NCBI RefSeq assembly: GCF_007713735.2
Contig: NZ_VMNW02000001.1
Location: 248,001 to 312,000 of the forward strand
From: Amycolatopsis acidicola
GTDB taxonomy: Bacteria > Actinomycetota > Actinomycetes > Mycobacteriales > Pseudonocardiaceae
Length of the DNA: 64,000 nucleotides
Direction of reading: 5' to 3'
Of this stretch, positions 42,698 to 52,600 are shown in pieces. A program made the translations under genes and the position numbers. Position 1 is the first letter of the stretch, and every line of letters begins with the position of its first letter. A model generated the notes under the pieces. It searched no databases. It was not told where the DNA came from and saw only the letters and a list, made by a program, of their open reading frames with translations.

Positions 42698-43396
42698 ATG
42701 ACCACGGCGGAAGATCCCTGGGCGGATCTGCTGGCAGGCGACCGCGCGCTCCTCGACCGGACGAGTACGGCCGAGCGGGTGGCGGATGTGCTGCGACAGC
42801 GCATCATCGACGGCGTGCTCCTGCCAGGGACACGGCTGTCGGAAGAGAGTGTCGGGCGCGCGCTCGCGGTCTCCCGCAACACGCTCCGCGAGGCGTTTCG
42901 CCTGCTGGTGCACGAAAGGCTGCTGGTGCACGAGTTCCACCGCGGCGTGTTCGTGCGGGTGCTCTCGGCGGAGGACGTCGTGGACCTTTACCGCATCCGG
43001 CGGATGCTGGAGACCTCCGCGGTGCGCTACGCCGAAGGGGCCTCGGCCGAGCTGGTCAGCGCGGTGGGGGAAGCGGTGACGGTCGGCGAGGAGGCCGCGA
43101 AACGGGAGAGCTGGCTCGAAGTCGGCACAGCGAACATGCGGTTCCACGAAGCGCTCGCGGCACTGGCCCGCAGCCCCCGCGTGGACGAGATCATGCGGCA
43201 GCTGCTGGCCGAGTTGCGCCTTGCGTTCCATGTGATGTCGCGACCGCGTGAGTTCCACGAGCCCTACCTCGGGCTCAACCGGTCCATCGCCGATCTGATC
43301 GCGGCCGGACAGCTCGCCGACGCGGAGCGCCGGCTCGACGAGTACTTCGACGGTGCGGAAGAGCAGTTGGTGCAGGCCTACCAGCTCACGCGCTGA
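42698..43396 (+). CDS. GntR-family regulator, FadR/FCD subgroup
   Basis: Repressor-type protein of 232 residues. The winged helix is TAERVADVLRQRIIDGVLLPGTRLSEESVGRALAVSRNTLREAFRLLVHERLL. The C-terminal FCD ligand domain has EDVVDLYRIRRMLETSAVRY, NMRFHEALAALARSPRVDEIM and the metal-binding histidines of the family. ATG at 42698 has GGAGG upstream; a longer frame from 42629 would run over the operator. Divergent from pxpBC, which it probably controls in response to oxoproline or glutamate (inference). Confidence 0.92.
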   Translation: MTTAEDPWADLLAGDRALLDRTSTAERVADVLRQRIIDGVLLPGTRLSEESVGRALAVSRNTLREAFRLLVHERLLVHEFHRGVFVRVLSAEDVVDLYRIRRMLETSAVRYAEGASAELVSAVGEAVTVGEEAAKRESWLEVGTANMRFHEALAALARSPRVDEIMRQLLAELRLAFHVMSRPREFHEPYLGLNRSIADLIAAGQLADAERRLDEYFDGAEEQLVQAYQLTR

Positions 43397-43655
43397 TCCT
43401 GGTGCCGCGCGACTTGCCGCGCAGCCAAGCCTCGACGAGACGGGTGCGACGGCGGGCCGGGGTGCGCTTCTTCTCGACGCCACGGCGGCGGTTCTGGCGC
43501 AGCGGCGTCACCGGCACGCCGCGGTCACGGCACGCGTCGCAGTCGACAACCCGCGAAGAGATCAGTCCGGTCTCGTGGTCGAACACCGGCTCCACGAACC
43601 AGCCGTCCGCGCCGGTCCCGCCGCACAGGGCACAGGAAGTGGAAGTCTCGGGCAT
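43386..43655 (-). CDS. Small zinc-ribbon-like protein
   Basis: Protein of 89 residues with two cysteine pairs, CALCGGTG near residue 8 and CDACRDRG near residue 39, each resembling DnaJ-type zinc finger halves, followed by a strongly basic C-terminus (RQNRRRGVEKKRTPARRRTRLVEAW). It may bind zinc and nucleic acid. Its 3' end overlaps the regulator gene by 11 bases on the other strand. No family is recognised. Confidence 0.75.
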   Translation of the reverse strand: MPETSTSCALCGGTGADGWFVEPVFDHETGLISSRVVDCDACRDRGVPVTPLRQNRRRGVEKKRTPARRRTRLVEAWLRGKSRGTRISA

Positions 43656-43874
43656 AGTTCAGCCGTCCATTCCCCCCAGAATGGTTTTCCCTCGTGCGGG
43701 TCCGATTCTGCCGGGGCGCACTGACCGATCGACTACCGTGAGCTGACCGCGCTCCGACCCGGAAATCGCAGGTCAGCGACCAGGTACGGGAGCCGGTACG
43801 GGTGCCCGTACGGAACACTGTCCAGAGTGGACACCCCAGGTACGGGGATTGACACGCGTTTGTAGCTTTGGGGC

Positions 43875-44756
43875 GTGGACACACTCGACCCCACCCGCAA
43901 CTTCATCATCTTCCTCCGCGGTGACGACCTGGACGACGCGCTGCACGTGGACACCTACGCGCAGGACGAGACAGCCGTCCGGAATTCGTGGCGGGAGCTG
44001 GGGGAGCGCGTGGGAGCGGGCGAGATCACCGGGATCTTCGCGCTCTGGAAGCCGTCCGCGATCGACGAGGTCTTCATCCGCGACACCTTCGCCGACATCG
44101 AGGTGCGCCACCAGTTCGACCGGCCGCGCGCGGGAAACTGGGAGGCCGCGTTCGCGCACGCGCGTGAAGTGCTGGAAGCCCAGCAGGCGGAAGCGGAACT
44201 GCCGCGGCGCGGCGAGGAACTGCCGGTCCTGCGCAGCGCTTCCCTGCCGGACAGCGCCACGATCAAGGAACTGATGCCGTGGGTCCCGGTCGTCGGCGAC
44301 CACATCTACGCCACGCTCGCGCAGGTCGGGCCGACGCCGCACGGCACCATCGGCATGCATCACCTGCTGCGCAACCAGCTCGCCGGCCCGGACGAGTTCC
44401 CAAGGCGGATGGCCGACGCCGTGCACGCGGTCCGGACCGGGCTCCGGTTCGAGCGCTCGGACAGCGAGCACGGCCCGTTCACGCGCATCAGTCGCCAGGA
44501 CGGGATCAACGCCGCGGCCGCCATCATGCTGCCCGATTTCCCCGCCTGGATCGAAAAGATGACCGGCGGGTGGACCGATCTCGCCGTCTGCATCCCGTCG
44601 CCGGACTTCGCGCTGATCGAGCAGACCGGCTCGTTCCGGGCGCGCAGGATGGAGCAGGAGATCCGCGAGAGCGGACCGGTCGCGGAGCTGCTGCCCAGCC
44701 TGCTGCGGATCACCGCCGACGGCATCGAGCTGATCGCCGAGGGCAGGCTCCGGTAA
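43875..44756 (+). CDS. Conserved hypothetical protein
   Basis: Soluble protein of 293 residues beginning MDTLDPTRNFIIFLRGDDLDDAL. I do not recognise a domain. It is mixed alpha/beta with PWVPVVGDHIYATLAQVGPTPHGTIGMHHLL in the centre. No signal peptide or span. The GTG start at 43875 lies 6 bases after TAGCTT, a possible -10, so the mRNA may be leaderless. Upstream at 43786-43845 there are several GGTACGGG repeats, one pair forming GTACGGG-TG-CCCGTAC. Confidence 0.8.
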   Translation: MDTLDPTRNFIIFLRGDDLDDALHVDTYAQDETAVRNSWRELGERVGAGEITGIFALWKPSAIDEVFIRDTFADIEVRHQFDRPRAGNWEAAFAHAREVLEAQQAEAELPRRGEELPVLRSASLPDSATIKELMPWVPVVGDHIYATLAQVGPTPHGTIGMHHLLRNQLAGPDEFPRRMADAVHAVRTGLRFERSDSEHGPFTRISRQDGINAAAAIMLPDFPAWIEKMTGGWTDLAVCIPSPDFALIEQTGSFRARRMEQEIRESGPVAELLPSLLRITADGIELIAEGRLR

Positions 44757-44770
44757 TCCACTGTGGACGG

Positions 44771-45718
44771 TCAGGAAACGTAGGCCTGTAACCGGGCCAC
44801 CCGCGAGGGATCGCGCAGTTTGAGCAGCGTGCGGCGTTCGATCTGCCGGATCCGTTCCCTCGTGACGCCGAGTTCGCGGCCCACTTCGTCGAGCGTCCGC
44901 TGCCTGCCGTCGTCGAGCCCGCAGCGCAGCCGGATCACCTGCTGTTCGCGTTCGCTGAGCGTGGTGTCCAGCAGCGAGTCGATCTCGTGCCGGAGCACCT
45001 GCCTGGCGACCACCTCGCCGGACCGGGCGTACGGCGTGCTGTAGCGCAGGAAATCCGCGAGGACACTGCGCCCGTCACTGCCGACGGCCTGGTCGAGGCT
45101 GACCGGTTCCTGGTTGTAGGAAAGGAGTTCGATCACCTGGAACGTGGACAGGCCGAGCTCCTCGGCGGTCTCCTCGTGCCGTGGTTCGCGGCCGAGCCGC
45201 AGCGAAAGCTCGCGGCGGGCACGGCTGACCTTGTTGACCTGCTCGGCCAGCCGGACCGGGATCCGGATGGTGCGGGACTGGTCGGCCAGCGCGCGGCTGA
45301 TCGCCTGCCGGATCCACCACGTCGCGTACGTGGAGAACTTGAAACCCGGGGTGTAGTCGTATTTTTCGACCGCGTGGATGAGGCCGAGGTTGCCCTCCTG
45401 GATGAGGTCGAGCAGCGACATCCCGCGGTTCGTGTAGCGCTTGGCGATGCTCACGACCAGCCGCAGGTTCGCTTCCAGCAAGTGGTTCTTGGCCGCCCGG
45501 CCCTCTCCGGCGATGACGCGGAGATCGGCGCGGCGGCTGGGTTCGACATCGGGGTTTTCGGCGAGCAGATGCTCCGCGTACAACCCGGCCTCGATCTTGC
45601 GGGCCAGGTCCACTTCCTGCTCGACCGTGAGCAGCGCGGTGCGGCTGATTCCGTTCAGGTACGCGCGGACCAGATCCGTCGTGCCGTCCGGCTCGATGTC
45701 GACGAGTGGTGGCGCCAC
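44771..45718 (-). CDS. Group-2 sigma-70 factor (SigB/Hrd-type)
   Basis: RNA polymerase sigma factor of 315 residues. Region 1.2 ([25 protein letters not shown]), region 2 ([51 protein letters not shown]), region 3 and region 4 ([32 protein letters not shown]) are complete. The acidic N-terminal region 1.1 of the primary factor is absent, so it is a nonessential, primary-like factor of the HrdA/HrdD kind. GTG start with AAGGAAAG upstream. It should recognise promoters like those of the housekeeping factor. Confidence 0.95.
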   Translation of the reverse strand: MAPPLVDIEPDGTTDLVRAYLNGISRTALLTVEQEVDLARKIEAGLYAEHLLAENPDVEPSRRADLRVIAGEGRAAKNHLLEANLRLVVSIAKRYTNRGMSLLDLIQEGNLGLIHAVEKYDYTPGFKFSTYATWWIRQAISRALADQSRTIRIPVRLAEQVNKVSRARRELSLRLGREPRHEETAEELGLSTFQVIELLSYNQEPVSLDQAVGSDGRSVLADFLRYSTPYARSGEVVARQVLRHEIDSLLDTTLSEREQQVIRLRCGLDDGRQRTLDEVGRELGVTRERIRQIERRTLLKLRDPSRVARLQAYVS

Positions 45719-45960
45719 CTTTCCTTGCCCCTCCGGAGGAACTGCTACGGCCAGATTGCCCCCTCAGCGTGACCGACGACGCTGGCACCCGGCCGACGGT
45801 TTTCCGGAGGTGAAAACGGGGTGAACACCCTGGTCGAGAGCGCCGGGCGGGTAAGGGGGTGCGGACGGGTGCGGGTGGACTACGGGAGCACCGGCTTCCG
45901 CGGTGTTTTCCCGCGGATCGAGCATGGGCGTTCGCCGGGTGAATCGTTTAGTTTGAGCGA

Positions 45961-47106
45961 GTGGTTACCCCCATGATGTCGGGCCAGCTCCCGCAGGCCG
46001 CCACGCAGTTCAAGGCGCCCGAAGCGCCGCGTGGCCGCCCCCGTGGTGCCGCCTGGTTCCGGCCTCGCCGCAACCCGGGCAGGCTCGGCGTGCTCAGCCT
46101 CGCGAGGCTGCTCGTGTTCGAGATCGTCCTGGTCGTCGTGTTCTTCGTGCTGTTCCAGGAAATCTGGTCGATGATCCTCGGCGGGGTGCTCGGGCTGGTC
46201 GCGTTGGTCCTCGTGTTCGGCCGGGCAGGCGGGCGCTGGTGGACGGAGAGTTTCCTGCTGTGGCTGGGATTCCGCGCGCGCGACGGGTCCGCGGGCGAGT
46301 CGCGGGACGATCCGCGGCTGACCGCGTTGTCCGAGCTGGCCCCGGATCTGGTCGTGGAGAACGTGGCCGGCCCCGGGGATTCCGAGCTGGGCATGGGAAG
46401 TGACGGCGCGGGCTGGTTCGCCGTGCTCGAGGTCGCCGTCTCCGGTCCGCTCCCGCCGGTGCCGCTGAGCGCGTTGTCCGCGATCGCGGCGGAGGCGGAG
46501 CAGGCGGGCGTGGTGATTCAGGTCGTCTCGCACCGGGATCCGCGCGGGAACGTGCTGTGGGTCGCGGTGCGGTTGGACGCGCGTCAGGTCGCCGAGTCGA
46601 TGATCGACCGGCCGGGCGACGACGTCGACGTGCCCGTGGTGCTCGCCGAAGTGACCAGACGCGCGGAAAGGGCGTTGCGCCGCCGGGGTTTGCAGGCCAC
46701 GGTGCTGGACGCGGACGGGGTGGTGGAAGCGCTTTCCCGATCCTGTGACCTCGTGCCGGGCGCGCGGATCAGGGAGAACTGGCAGGCCTGGCATTCCGCC
46801 CGGCTCGCGCACGGATGCTTCTGGGTCGAGGCGTGGCCCGACTCCGAGCGCGGCACCAGCCTGCTCGCCGCGTTCCTCGAAGTGCCCGCGGCGCTGGTGA
46901 GTGTGGCGCTGCTGTTGGAGCCGGCGGACGAGGGCACGAGCCTGCGCTGCCTGGTCCGCACGGCCATCCGGCCGGACCGCTACAAGCAGCTGAGCGAACT
47001 GGTCACGCAGATCGCCGTGCGCGCCGGCGCGCGGCTGTCCCGTTTGGACGGTCAGCACGCGCCGGCCGTCTACGCGTCGGCGCCCAGTGGAGGAGGTGCG
47101 CGATGA
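45961..47106 (+). CDS. eccE: Type VII secretion protein EccE
   Basis: Membrane protein of about 381 residues. A Pro/Arg-rich start is followed by two adjacent spans (LSLARLLVFEIVLVVVFFVLF and IWSMILGGVLGLVALVLVF) and a large cytoplasmic domain, the EccE layout. In ESX systems EccE lies at the rim of the membrane complex with EccB, EccC and EccD. It overlaps the next gene by 4 bases. GTG at 45961 or ATG at 45973 are both possible starts. The match is by size, topology and neighbours rather than a strong motif, so confidence is moderate. Confidence 0.72.
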   Translation: MVTPMMSGQLPQAATQFKAPEAPRGRPRGAAWFRPRRNPGRLGVLSLARLLVFEIVLVVVFFVLFQEIWSMILGGVLGLVALVLVFGRAGGRWWTESFLLWLGFRARDGSAGESRDDPRLTALSELAPDLVVENVAGPGDSELGMGSDGAGWFAVLEVAVSGPLPPVPLSALSAIAAEAEQAGVVIQVVSHRDPRGNVLWVAVRLDARQVAESMIDRPGDDVDVPVVLAEVTRRAERALRRRGLQATVLDADGVVEALSRSCDLVPGARIRENWQAWHSARLAHGCFWVEAWPDSERGTSLLAAFLEVPAALVSVALLLEPADEGTSLRCLVRTAIRPDRYKQLSELVTQIAVRAGARLSRLDGQHAPAVYASAPSGGGAR

Positions 47107-48152
47107 ACCAGCCCAACCAGCCGCCCGCACGTCCGATGCCGCCGGGCCCGGCAGCCGCGGCGCCCCCGCCGCCGCAACAACAACCCGTACAGCAGCCTCA
47201 GCAGCAGCCGTATCCGCCGCAACAGCCGATGCCGCAGGGCAGGCCGGTACTGGGCGCGCCGTATCAGGGGTACGCACCGCCGACCACCGCTGTCGCGCCG
47301 CCTCCGGCGCAGCATCGTCAGCAGGCCGCCGCGCAGGCAGTGGCCACGGTGGAAACCGCGCGCCCGCTCGGGCTTTCCGTTGCCGCGCCGCCTGCTCCGC
47401 CCGGGCACCGGCCGAACGGTGGTGGCCCGCCGCCAGTCGTTCCCGAGCAGCGCGAGTGGCGGCAGCGCAGGCACAGGTCGATCCCGCGGCTGCGGATCGG
47501 CTGGCACCAGGCGTCGCCGACGGACCTGGACAGGCTGCAGGTCGCCGGTGCTTCGTTCGGACTTCGCCTGGGCCGCAACCAATCCGGCTTCCCGGTGGCG
47601 CTCGCGCTGTTCCAGCCGGAACCGACGACGGTGTCGCTCATCGGCGGTTCGTGGGCCGCGCGCCTGCTCGCGTACCGCGCGCTGGGCTACGGCGCACGTG
47701 TGCGCGTGCTGACGTCGCATCCGGCGGGCTGGTCCGACCTCGGCCGCTGCGCGACCGGACGGACGGACCGGGTCGCCGTGCTGCCGCCCGGATCCCCAGT
47801 GGAGACAACGGCTTCCGCGGACGCGCCGGTGCTCGTCCTCCACGACACCGACCAGCCGCCGTCGGCGACGGAACCGGTGGCGTGGGAGACGAGGCTGACG
47901 GTGTTGCGGCGGCTGACGCCGGACCGCGTGGCCGCCATGCCGCACGCGAGCATCGTGATGATGCAGCGGCTCACCCCGAACGAGGCGCAGATCCTCGCGT
48001 CCGCCCTGCGGCTCACCCCGCGCACTTCGCAGCAGCTGCCGATGCTGCGCGACGACATGATGGCGATCATGTCCGACACGGGGAACCACTACGTGTGGCT
48101 CGGCCCCGGCAAGGCCGAACTGGACCTGCTCGGGCGCCCCGGCCGGTACTGA
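47103..48152 (+). CDS. Pro/Gln-rich ESX-associated protein, unknown function
   Basis: Protein of 349 residues. The first 120 are low-complexity Pro/Gln/Ala sequence (PPPPQQQPVQQPQQQPYPPQQ) and probably disordered. The rest (RSIPRLRIGWHQASPTDLDRLQVAGASFGLRL onward) is a compact alpha/beta domain without nucleotide-binding motifs. ATGA overlap with eccE. It resembles domain-plus-tail partners often seen with ESX loci in Pseudonocardiaceae; a regulatory or docking role at the EccC/EccE complex is only inferred. Confidence 0.75.
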   Translation: MNQPNQPPARPMPPGPAAAAPPPPQQQPVQQPQQQPYPPQQPMPQGRPVLGAPYQGYAPPTTAVAPPPAQHRQQAAAQAVATVETARPLGLSVAAPPAPPGHRPNGGGPPPVVPEQREWRQRRHRSIPRLRIGWHQASPTDLDRLQVAGASFGLRLGRNQSGFPVALALFQPEPTTVSLIGGSWAARLLAYRALGYGARVRVLTSHPAGWSDLGRCATGRTDRVAVLPPGSPVETTASADAPVLVLHDTDQPPSATEPVAWETRLTVLRRLTPDRVAAMPHASIVMMQRLTPNEAQILASALRLTPRTSQQLPMLRDDMMAIMSDTGNHYVWLGPGKAELDLLGRPGRY

Positions 48153-48165
48153 ACCCGGCCGGGGC
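48136..48165. terminator. Bidirectional terminator between convergent ESX genes
   Basis: GCCCCGGCCGG (48136-48146) pairs with CCGGCCGGGGC (48155-48165), 11 bp with an 8-base loop, over the stop of the plus-strand gene and 9 bases before the minus-strand gene ends. Confidence 0.72.
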
Positions 48166-48173
48166 CGCCCGGC

Positions 48174-48497
48174 TCAGTGCGTGAGCGCGACGATCAGCGC
48201 GCCGACGCCGGCGAGCGAGGCGATCGGGCCGCAGTACTGCATGGGAATCCAGAAGAACCGGTGCCGGTTGCGCACCTCGGTGGGCCGACCGTCGAGCGGG
48301 CTCGCGACCGTCACCGGCCGGTTCAGCCGTTGGCCGACGAACCAGATCACCACCCCGGCCAGCATCAGCCCGATCCCCGTGCCGACGTTCGCGTGGTCGC
48401 TCGGGCCGCCGAACGCGACGCCGATCCCGCTGCCACCGCCGCCACCGGCGGCCGCGATCAGCAGCGTGAGAAATCCCAGACCGGACCAGACGATCAC
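48174..48497 (-). CDS. Small two-span membrane protein behind eccC
   Basis: Protein of 107 residues. A hydrophobic N-terminus with a GGGGGSG stretch, a second span (GTGIGLMLAGVVIWFVG), then a basic cytoplasmic part (RPTEVRNRHRFFWIPMQY) and a final hydrophobic helix. GTG directly follows the eccC stop with no gap, so it is translated with it. Not a recognised ESX component; it may be an accessory subunit. Confidence 0.78.
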   Translation of the reverse strand: MIVWSGLGFLTLLIAAAGGGGGSGIGVAFGGPSDHANVGTGIGLMLAGVVIWFVGQRLNRPVTVASPLDGRPTEVRNRHRFFWIPMQYCGPIASLAGVGALIVALTH

Positions 48498-51400
48498 TTA
48501 CCGGGCCTCCATTTCGGACTGTGGCAGGTGTGCCAGCTGCACGAGCCGCGCGCCCTTGTTGCGGGTGACGAGCCAACCCCGGCCCGGCGGCAGCTGCTGC
48601 GGGCGCAGGTTGCCCAGCAGCGGGCCCTCTTCCCGGTTGCCGGACATCAGGATGCCCGGCGAGGCGAGGTCCCGGACGCGCGAGAGCACCGGGTCGAACA
48701 GCGCGCGGCCGGCGCCGCCGGTGCGCCGGGTGATGATCAGGTGCAGGCCGATGTCCCGGCCCTGCGTCATGAACTCCAGCAACGGCGCCAGCGGGTTCTG
48801 GTGCGCGTTCGGTGCCACCAGGTCGAAATCGTCGACGAGGAGGAACAGTTCGGGCCCGCTCCACCAGCTGCGCGTGCGGATCTCCTCGGGCGTGATGTTC
48901 GGACCGGGCAGCCGTTTCGTCATCGCGTCGACGGTCAGCTCGACCATCTCCTTCGCCGCCGAGGACGTCGCGGCGTAGCCGATGAGATACTCGTCGGGGA
49001 CCAGCCCGAGCAGGCTGCGCCGGTAGTCGATCACCGCGAGCTGCACCTCGTCCGCCCGGTAGCGCGCCATCAGGCTCGCCGCGGTCGCGCGCAGGAAGGA
49101 GCTCTTCCCGCTCTCGACGTCGCCGAGCAGCAACAGGTGCGGTTCGGCGGTGAAGTCGAGGTGCACCGGCTGCAGGTCCTCCTCCGAGATGCCGATCGCG
49201 ATCCCGCGCGGGTCCACCCGGTTCACCGGCGGCAATGCCCGGTACGGCAGCTCCGGCGGCAGCAGCCGGACCGCGGGCGCGGCTTGGCCGGGCCACGCGT
49301 CGTTGACAGCCTTGATGAACTCCGCGACACCCTCGGCCAGATCCACGTCGGTCTGCCGTCCGTCGATCCGCGGCACACCGGCGAGGAACTGCATCGCGTC
49401 CGGGGAAAGCCCGCGCCCGGGAGACTGCTCGGGCACGGTCGCGGCCTGGCGGCGGCCGAACACCGAGTCGGCAGGGTCGCCGAGCCGCAGCTCCACCCGG
49501 CTGCCGAACATGTCCCGCACCGTCATCCGCAGGTCCATCCACCGGTTCGCGGCGCCGACCACGTGCACGCCGAACGCGAGCCCGCGGTTGACCAGCTCGA
49601 TCACCTTCGGTTCGAGGTCCTCGAACTCGGTGCGCAGCGTGGACCAGCCGTCGATCACGACGAAAAGGTCGCCGAACCGGTCCTCCGGGAAATGCCCTTC
49701 CCGCAACAGTTTCCGGTAGCCGGCCATGCCGTCGACGCCGTGTTCGGAGAACCGCTGCTCGCGTTCGGTGAGCAGGTTGTGCGCTTCGCTGATCGTGCGC
49801 CGCACCTGGTTCACGTCGCGCCGCGTGGCGACGCCGCCGACGTGCGCGAGGTCCCGCATCGCGGTGAGCCCGCCGCCGCCGAAGTCCAGGCAGAAGAACT
49901 GCACTTCACGCGGGGTGTGGGTGAGCGCGAGACTGCCGATGAGCGTGCGCAGCACGGTGCTCTTGCCGCTGTGCGGCCCGCCGATGACGGCGACGTTCCC
50001 GCCCGCGCCGGCGAGATCCACCCAGCACACGTCGCGGCGTTGTTCGGCGGGGCGGTCGATGATGCCCGTCGCGGCCCGGAGCGCGCCGCGGTGCTCGACC
50101 GCCTCGGTGGTGAGCCCGCGCTCGGGGTCGACGACCAGCGTGGACACGAGGTCTTCGAGCGTGGGCGGTTCCGCGAGCGGCGGCAGCCACACCCGGTGTG
50201 CCGGCGCGCCCTTGCCCTCCATCCGGTCGACGAGGACGTCGAGCAGGGTTTCCGCGAGCTCGTCCGGGGTTTCCTCCTGCTGCGGCAACGCTTCCGCGAG
50301 CCTTGGCCGCAGGTAGCGCGTCGAGTAGTCCTGCACCGGGTCGATCTGGCGGCCCTCGTCGTCGGTGCGGCGGACCGACCCGCGCCGGTGCACGCCGGAG
50401 ACGTAGGCGGCCTTGAACCGCACCAGGTCCTCGGTTCCGGTGCGCAGGTAACCGTTTCCGGGCGCGCGCGGCAGCTGGTACGCGTCCGGCGAACCGAGCA
50501 CCACGCGGCTTTCCATCGCGGAGAACGTACGCAGCCCGACGCGGTAGGACAGGTGTGAATCCAGGCCGCGCAGCCTGCCCTCTTCGAGCCGTTGCGAGGC
50601 GAGCAGCAGGTGCACGCCGAGCGACCGGCCGACTCGTCCTATTTGGACGAACATGTCGATGAAGTCCGGCCGTGCGGTGAGCAGTTCGGAGAACTCGTCG
50701 ACGATCACCAGCAACGCGGGCAGCGGATCCAGCGGGGCGCCCGCGATGCGGGCCTTCTCGTAGTCGCGCTGGGAACCGTAGTTGCCCGCCTTGCGCAGCA
50801 GTTCCTGGCGCCGCAGCAGTTCGCCCTGGATCGCGTCGAGCATCCGGTCCACGAGGTGCAGCTCGTCGGCGAGGTTCGTGATCACCGCGCTGGTGTGCGG
50901 CAGCCGGTCCAGTTTGGTGAACGTGGCGCCACCCTTGAAGTCCACCAGCACGAAGTTGAGGATCTCCGAGTCGTGCGTGACGGCGAGCGCGAGCACGAGC
51001 GTGCGCAGCAGCTCCGACTTGCCCGAACCGGTCGCGCCGACGAGCAGGCCGTGCGGGCCCATGCCGTCCTGCGCGGACTCCTTGAGGTCCAGTTCCATCG
51101 GCCTGCCCTCGGCGTTGATGCCGATCGGCACCCGCAGCCGGTCGCGGTTGGACCGGGCGGCCCAGCTCTTGGTCAGGTCGAACTCGTACGGATCGCCGAG
51201 GCCGAGCAGATCGGTCAGCTCCAGCGAGCCCGAGAGCGGCTGTTCCGTGGAGGACACGTTCGACAGGCGCATCGGCGCCAGCGCGCGGGCGAGGCCGAGC
51301 ATCCCGGCTCCGTCGAAGGAATCCGCGGTGCCGACGCTGCCGCCGCCGTCCATCGTGCGGCTGGTCATCGCGCCGTTTTCGTCGATGTCGAGCACCAGCG

Positions 51401-52478
51401 TCACGGGGTCTAGTACGCGCGGCGGTTCGTCGGCGAGGTTGATCAGGGTGACGCCCTCGACGCCGCCCTCGATCATCAGGTGCTCGGAGCTGCGGGTGTC
51501 GCCGCCGTCGAGGAACACCACGAGGTGCGTGGAACCCTCCGTGGGCACGGCGCCGGGGTTGAACCGCGGCCGGTTGGCGACGACGTCGTCCAGCATCGCT
51601 TCGAGCGCGGTCACGCTGTTGGCCACCAGGCGGATCGGGCCGACGGCGTCCACTTTGGTCGGATGCAGCGCCTGCGGCAGCCATTTCGCCCATTCCCAGA
51701 TCTTCCGGTCCTGGTCCGGCACGCAGCAGGCCATGAGCACGTCACCGGGGGCGTGGAAGGTGCCGAGCTGGGCGGCCATCGCGCGTGCCAGCGCGCGGGC
51801 GCGCTCGCGGTCGCCGGCCAGGTAGATCTGCGAGAACCCGCGCAACGCCACCGCGACCGGCAGGTCCGGCACCGTCGAGTAGGTGGTGACGAACTTCCGC
51901 AATGCCATGGCGCACAACGGTTCCAGCTCGTCGATCGGTTTGGTCTCCGGTGGCACCAGCCGGGTCGCCAGCTCCTGCGGGCCGAGCCCGATCCGCACCA
52001 CCGTGTAGTCCCAGTCGCCGGGCCGCCGTTCCCACAGGCGCGCGCTGTGAGCCGTCGACCACAGGCGGGCGGGATCGGGGTGGCGATAGAACATCGCGTG
52101 CCGCTGGGCCTCGATCGTGCCGCGAACCTGCGCGCGCAGCTGGGAAAGCCGCCGCATGTACTGCCGCCTGCTGGCGATCATCTCCTGTTTGCTGGCGCCC
52201 TGCCCGCTCTGGCTGAGGATCTGGAACAGGATCATGCCCAGCACGGCGACGCCGTAGAGCCCACCGGCGACGTACATCAGCGGGCCCGACGCGCGGCCGC
52301 CGCCGATGAGCAGCGCCATCCCGCCGGTGCCCGCCACCATCGGCAGGATCATCAGGACACGGGTCCAGTTCTTGCCGCTGGGCGGCGGGTTCTCCGGCGG
52401 CGGGTCCAACATCAGCTCGCCGGACGGCAGTTCCGGCGCGGGCCTCCGCAGCGGACGCTTGACTACGATCGTGCCCAA
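48498..52478 (-). CDS. eccC: Type VII secretion ATPase EccC (fused EccCa/EccCb)
   Basis: FtsK/SpoIIIE-type motor of 1326 residues that recognises substrates and powers ESX export. Two spans near residues 40-90 ([18 protein letters not shown] and [17 protein letters not shown]) are followed by three ATPase domains with Walker A sites [33 protein letters not shown] and [16 protein letters not shown]. The first Walker B is [11 protein letters not shown]. The single chain joins what are two genes in ESX-1. TTG at 52478 is the probable start: GGGGAGGGG lies 7 bases upstream and the protein then begins [16 protein letters not shown]. Divergent from eccD. Confidence 0.95.
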   Translation of the reverse strand: MGTIVVKRPLRRPAPELPSGELMLDPPPENPPPSGKNWTRVLMILPMVAGTGGMALLIGGGRASGPLMYVAGGLYGVAVLGMILFQILSQSGQGASKQEMIASRRQYMRRLSQLRAQVRGTIEAQRHAMFYRHPDPARLWSTAHSARLWERRPGDWDYTVVRIGLGPQELATRLVPPETKPIDELEPLCAMALRKFVTTYSTVPDLPVAVALRGFSQIYLAGDRERARALARAMAAQLGTFHAPGDVLMACCVPDQDRKIWEWAKWLPQALHPTKVDAVGPIRLVANSVTALEAMLDDVVANRPRFNPGAVPTEGSTHLVVFLDGGDTRSSEHLMIEGGVEGVTLINLADEPPRVLDPVTLVLDIDENGAMTSRTMDGGGSVGTADSFDGAGMLGLARALAPMRLSNVSSTEQPLSGSLELTDLLGLGDPYEFDLTKSWAARSNRDRLRVPIGINAEGRPMELDLKESAQDGMGPHGLLVGATGSGKSELLRTLVLALAVTHDSEILNFVLVDFKGGATFTKLDRLPHTSAVITNLADELHLVDRMLDAIQGELLRRQELLRKAGNYGSQRDYEKARIAGAPLDPLPALLVIVDEFSELLTARPDFIDMFVQIGRVGRSLGVHLLLASQRLEEGRLRGLDSHLSYRVGLRTFSAMESRVVLGSPDAYQLPRAPGNGYLRTGTEDLVRFKAAYVSGVHRRGSVRRTDDEGRQIDPVQDYSTRYLRPRLAEALPQQEETPDELAETLLDVLVDRMEGKGAPAHRVWLPPLAEPPTLEDLVSTLVVDPERGLTTEAVEHRGALRAATGIIDRPAEQRRDVCWVDLAGAGGNVAVIGGPHSGKSTVLRTLIGSLALTHTPREVQFFCLDFGGGGLTAMRDLAHVGGVATRRDVNQVRRTISEAHNLLTEREQRFSEHGVDGMAGYRKLLREGHFPEDRFGDLFVVIDGWSTLRTEFEDLEPKVIELVNRGLAFGVHVVGAANRWMDLRMTVRDMFGSRVELRLGDPADSVFGRRQAATVPEQSPGRGLSPDAMQFLAGVPRIDGRQTDVDLAEGVAEFIKAVNDAWPGQAAPAVRLLPPELPYRALPPVNRVDPRGIAIGISEEDLQPVHLDFTAEPHLLLLGDVESGKSSFLRATAASLMARYRADEVQLAVIDYRRSLLGLVPDEYLIGYAATSSAAKEMVELTVDAMTKRLPGPNITPEEIRTRSWWSGPELFLLVDDFDLVAPNAHQNPLAPLLEFMTQGRDIGLHLIITRRTGGAGRALFDPVLSRVRDLASPGILMSGNREEGPLLGNLRPQQLPPGRGWLVTRNKGARLVQLAHLPQSEMEAR

Positions 52479-52600
52479 GATCCGACCCCTCCCCGAAACT
52501 CCGCCGGGCGAAGCGCGCTCAGCACTGGCGCGGTGGTGCTTGTATTGGTGCGCAGGGCGATCATGATCGGAACCGCCCCGGCGAAAGGGGAGCACCCGCG

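Noticed and set aside
43786..43845. GGTACGGG repeats as an operator for the gene at 43875
   Set aside because: Repeats are irregular in spacing and there is no partner regulator; kept only as a note in that entry.
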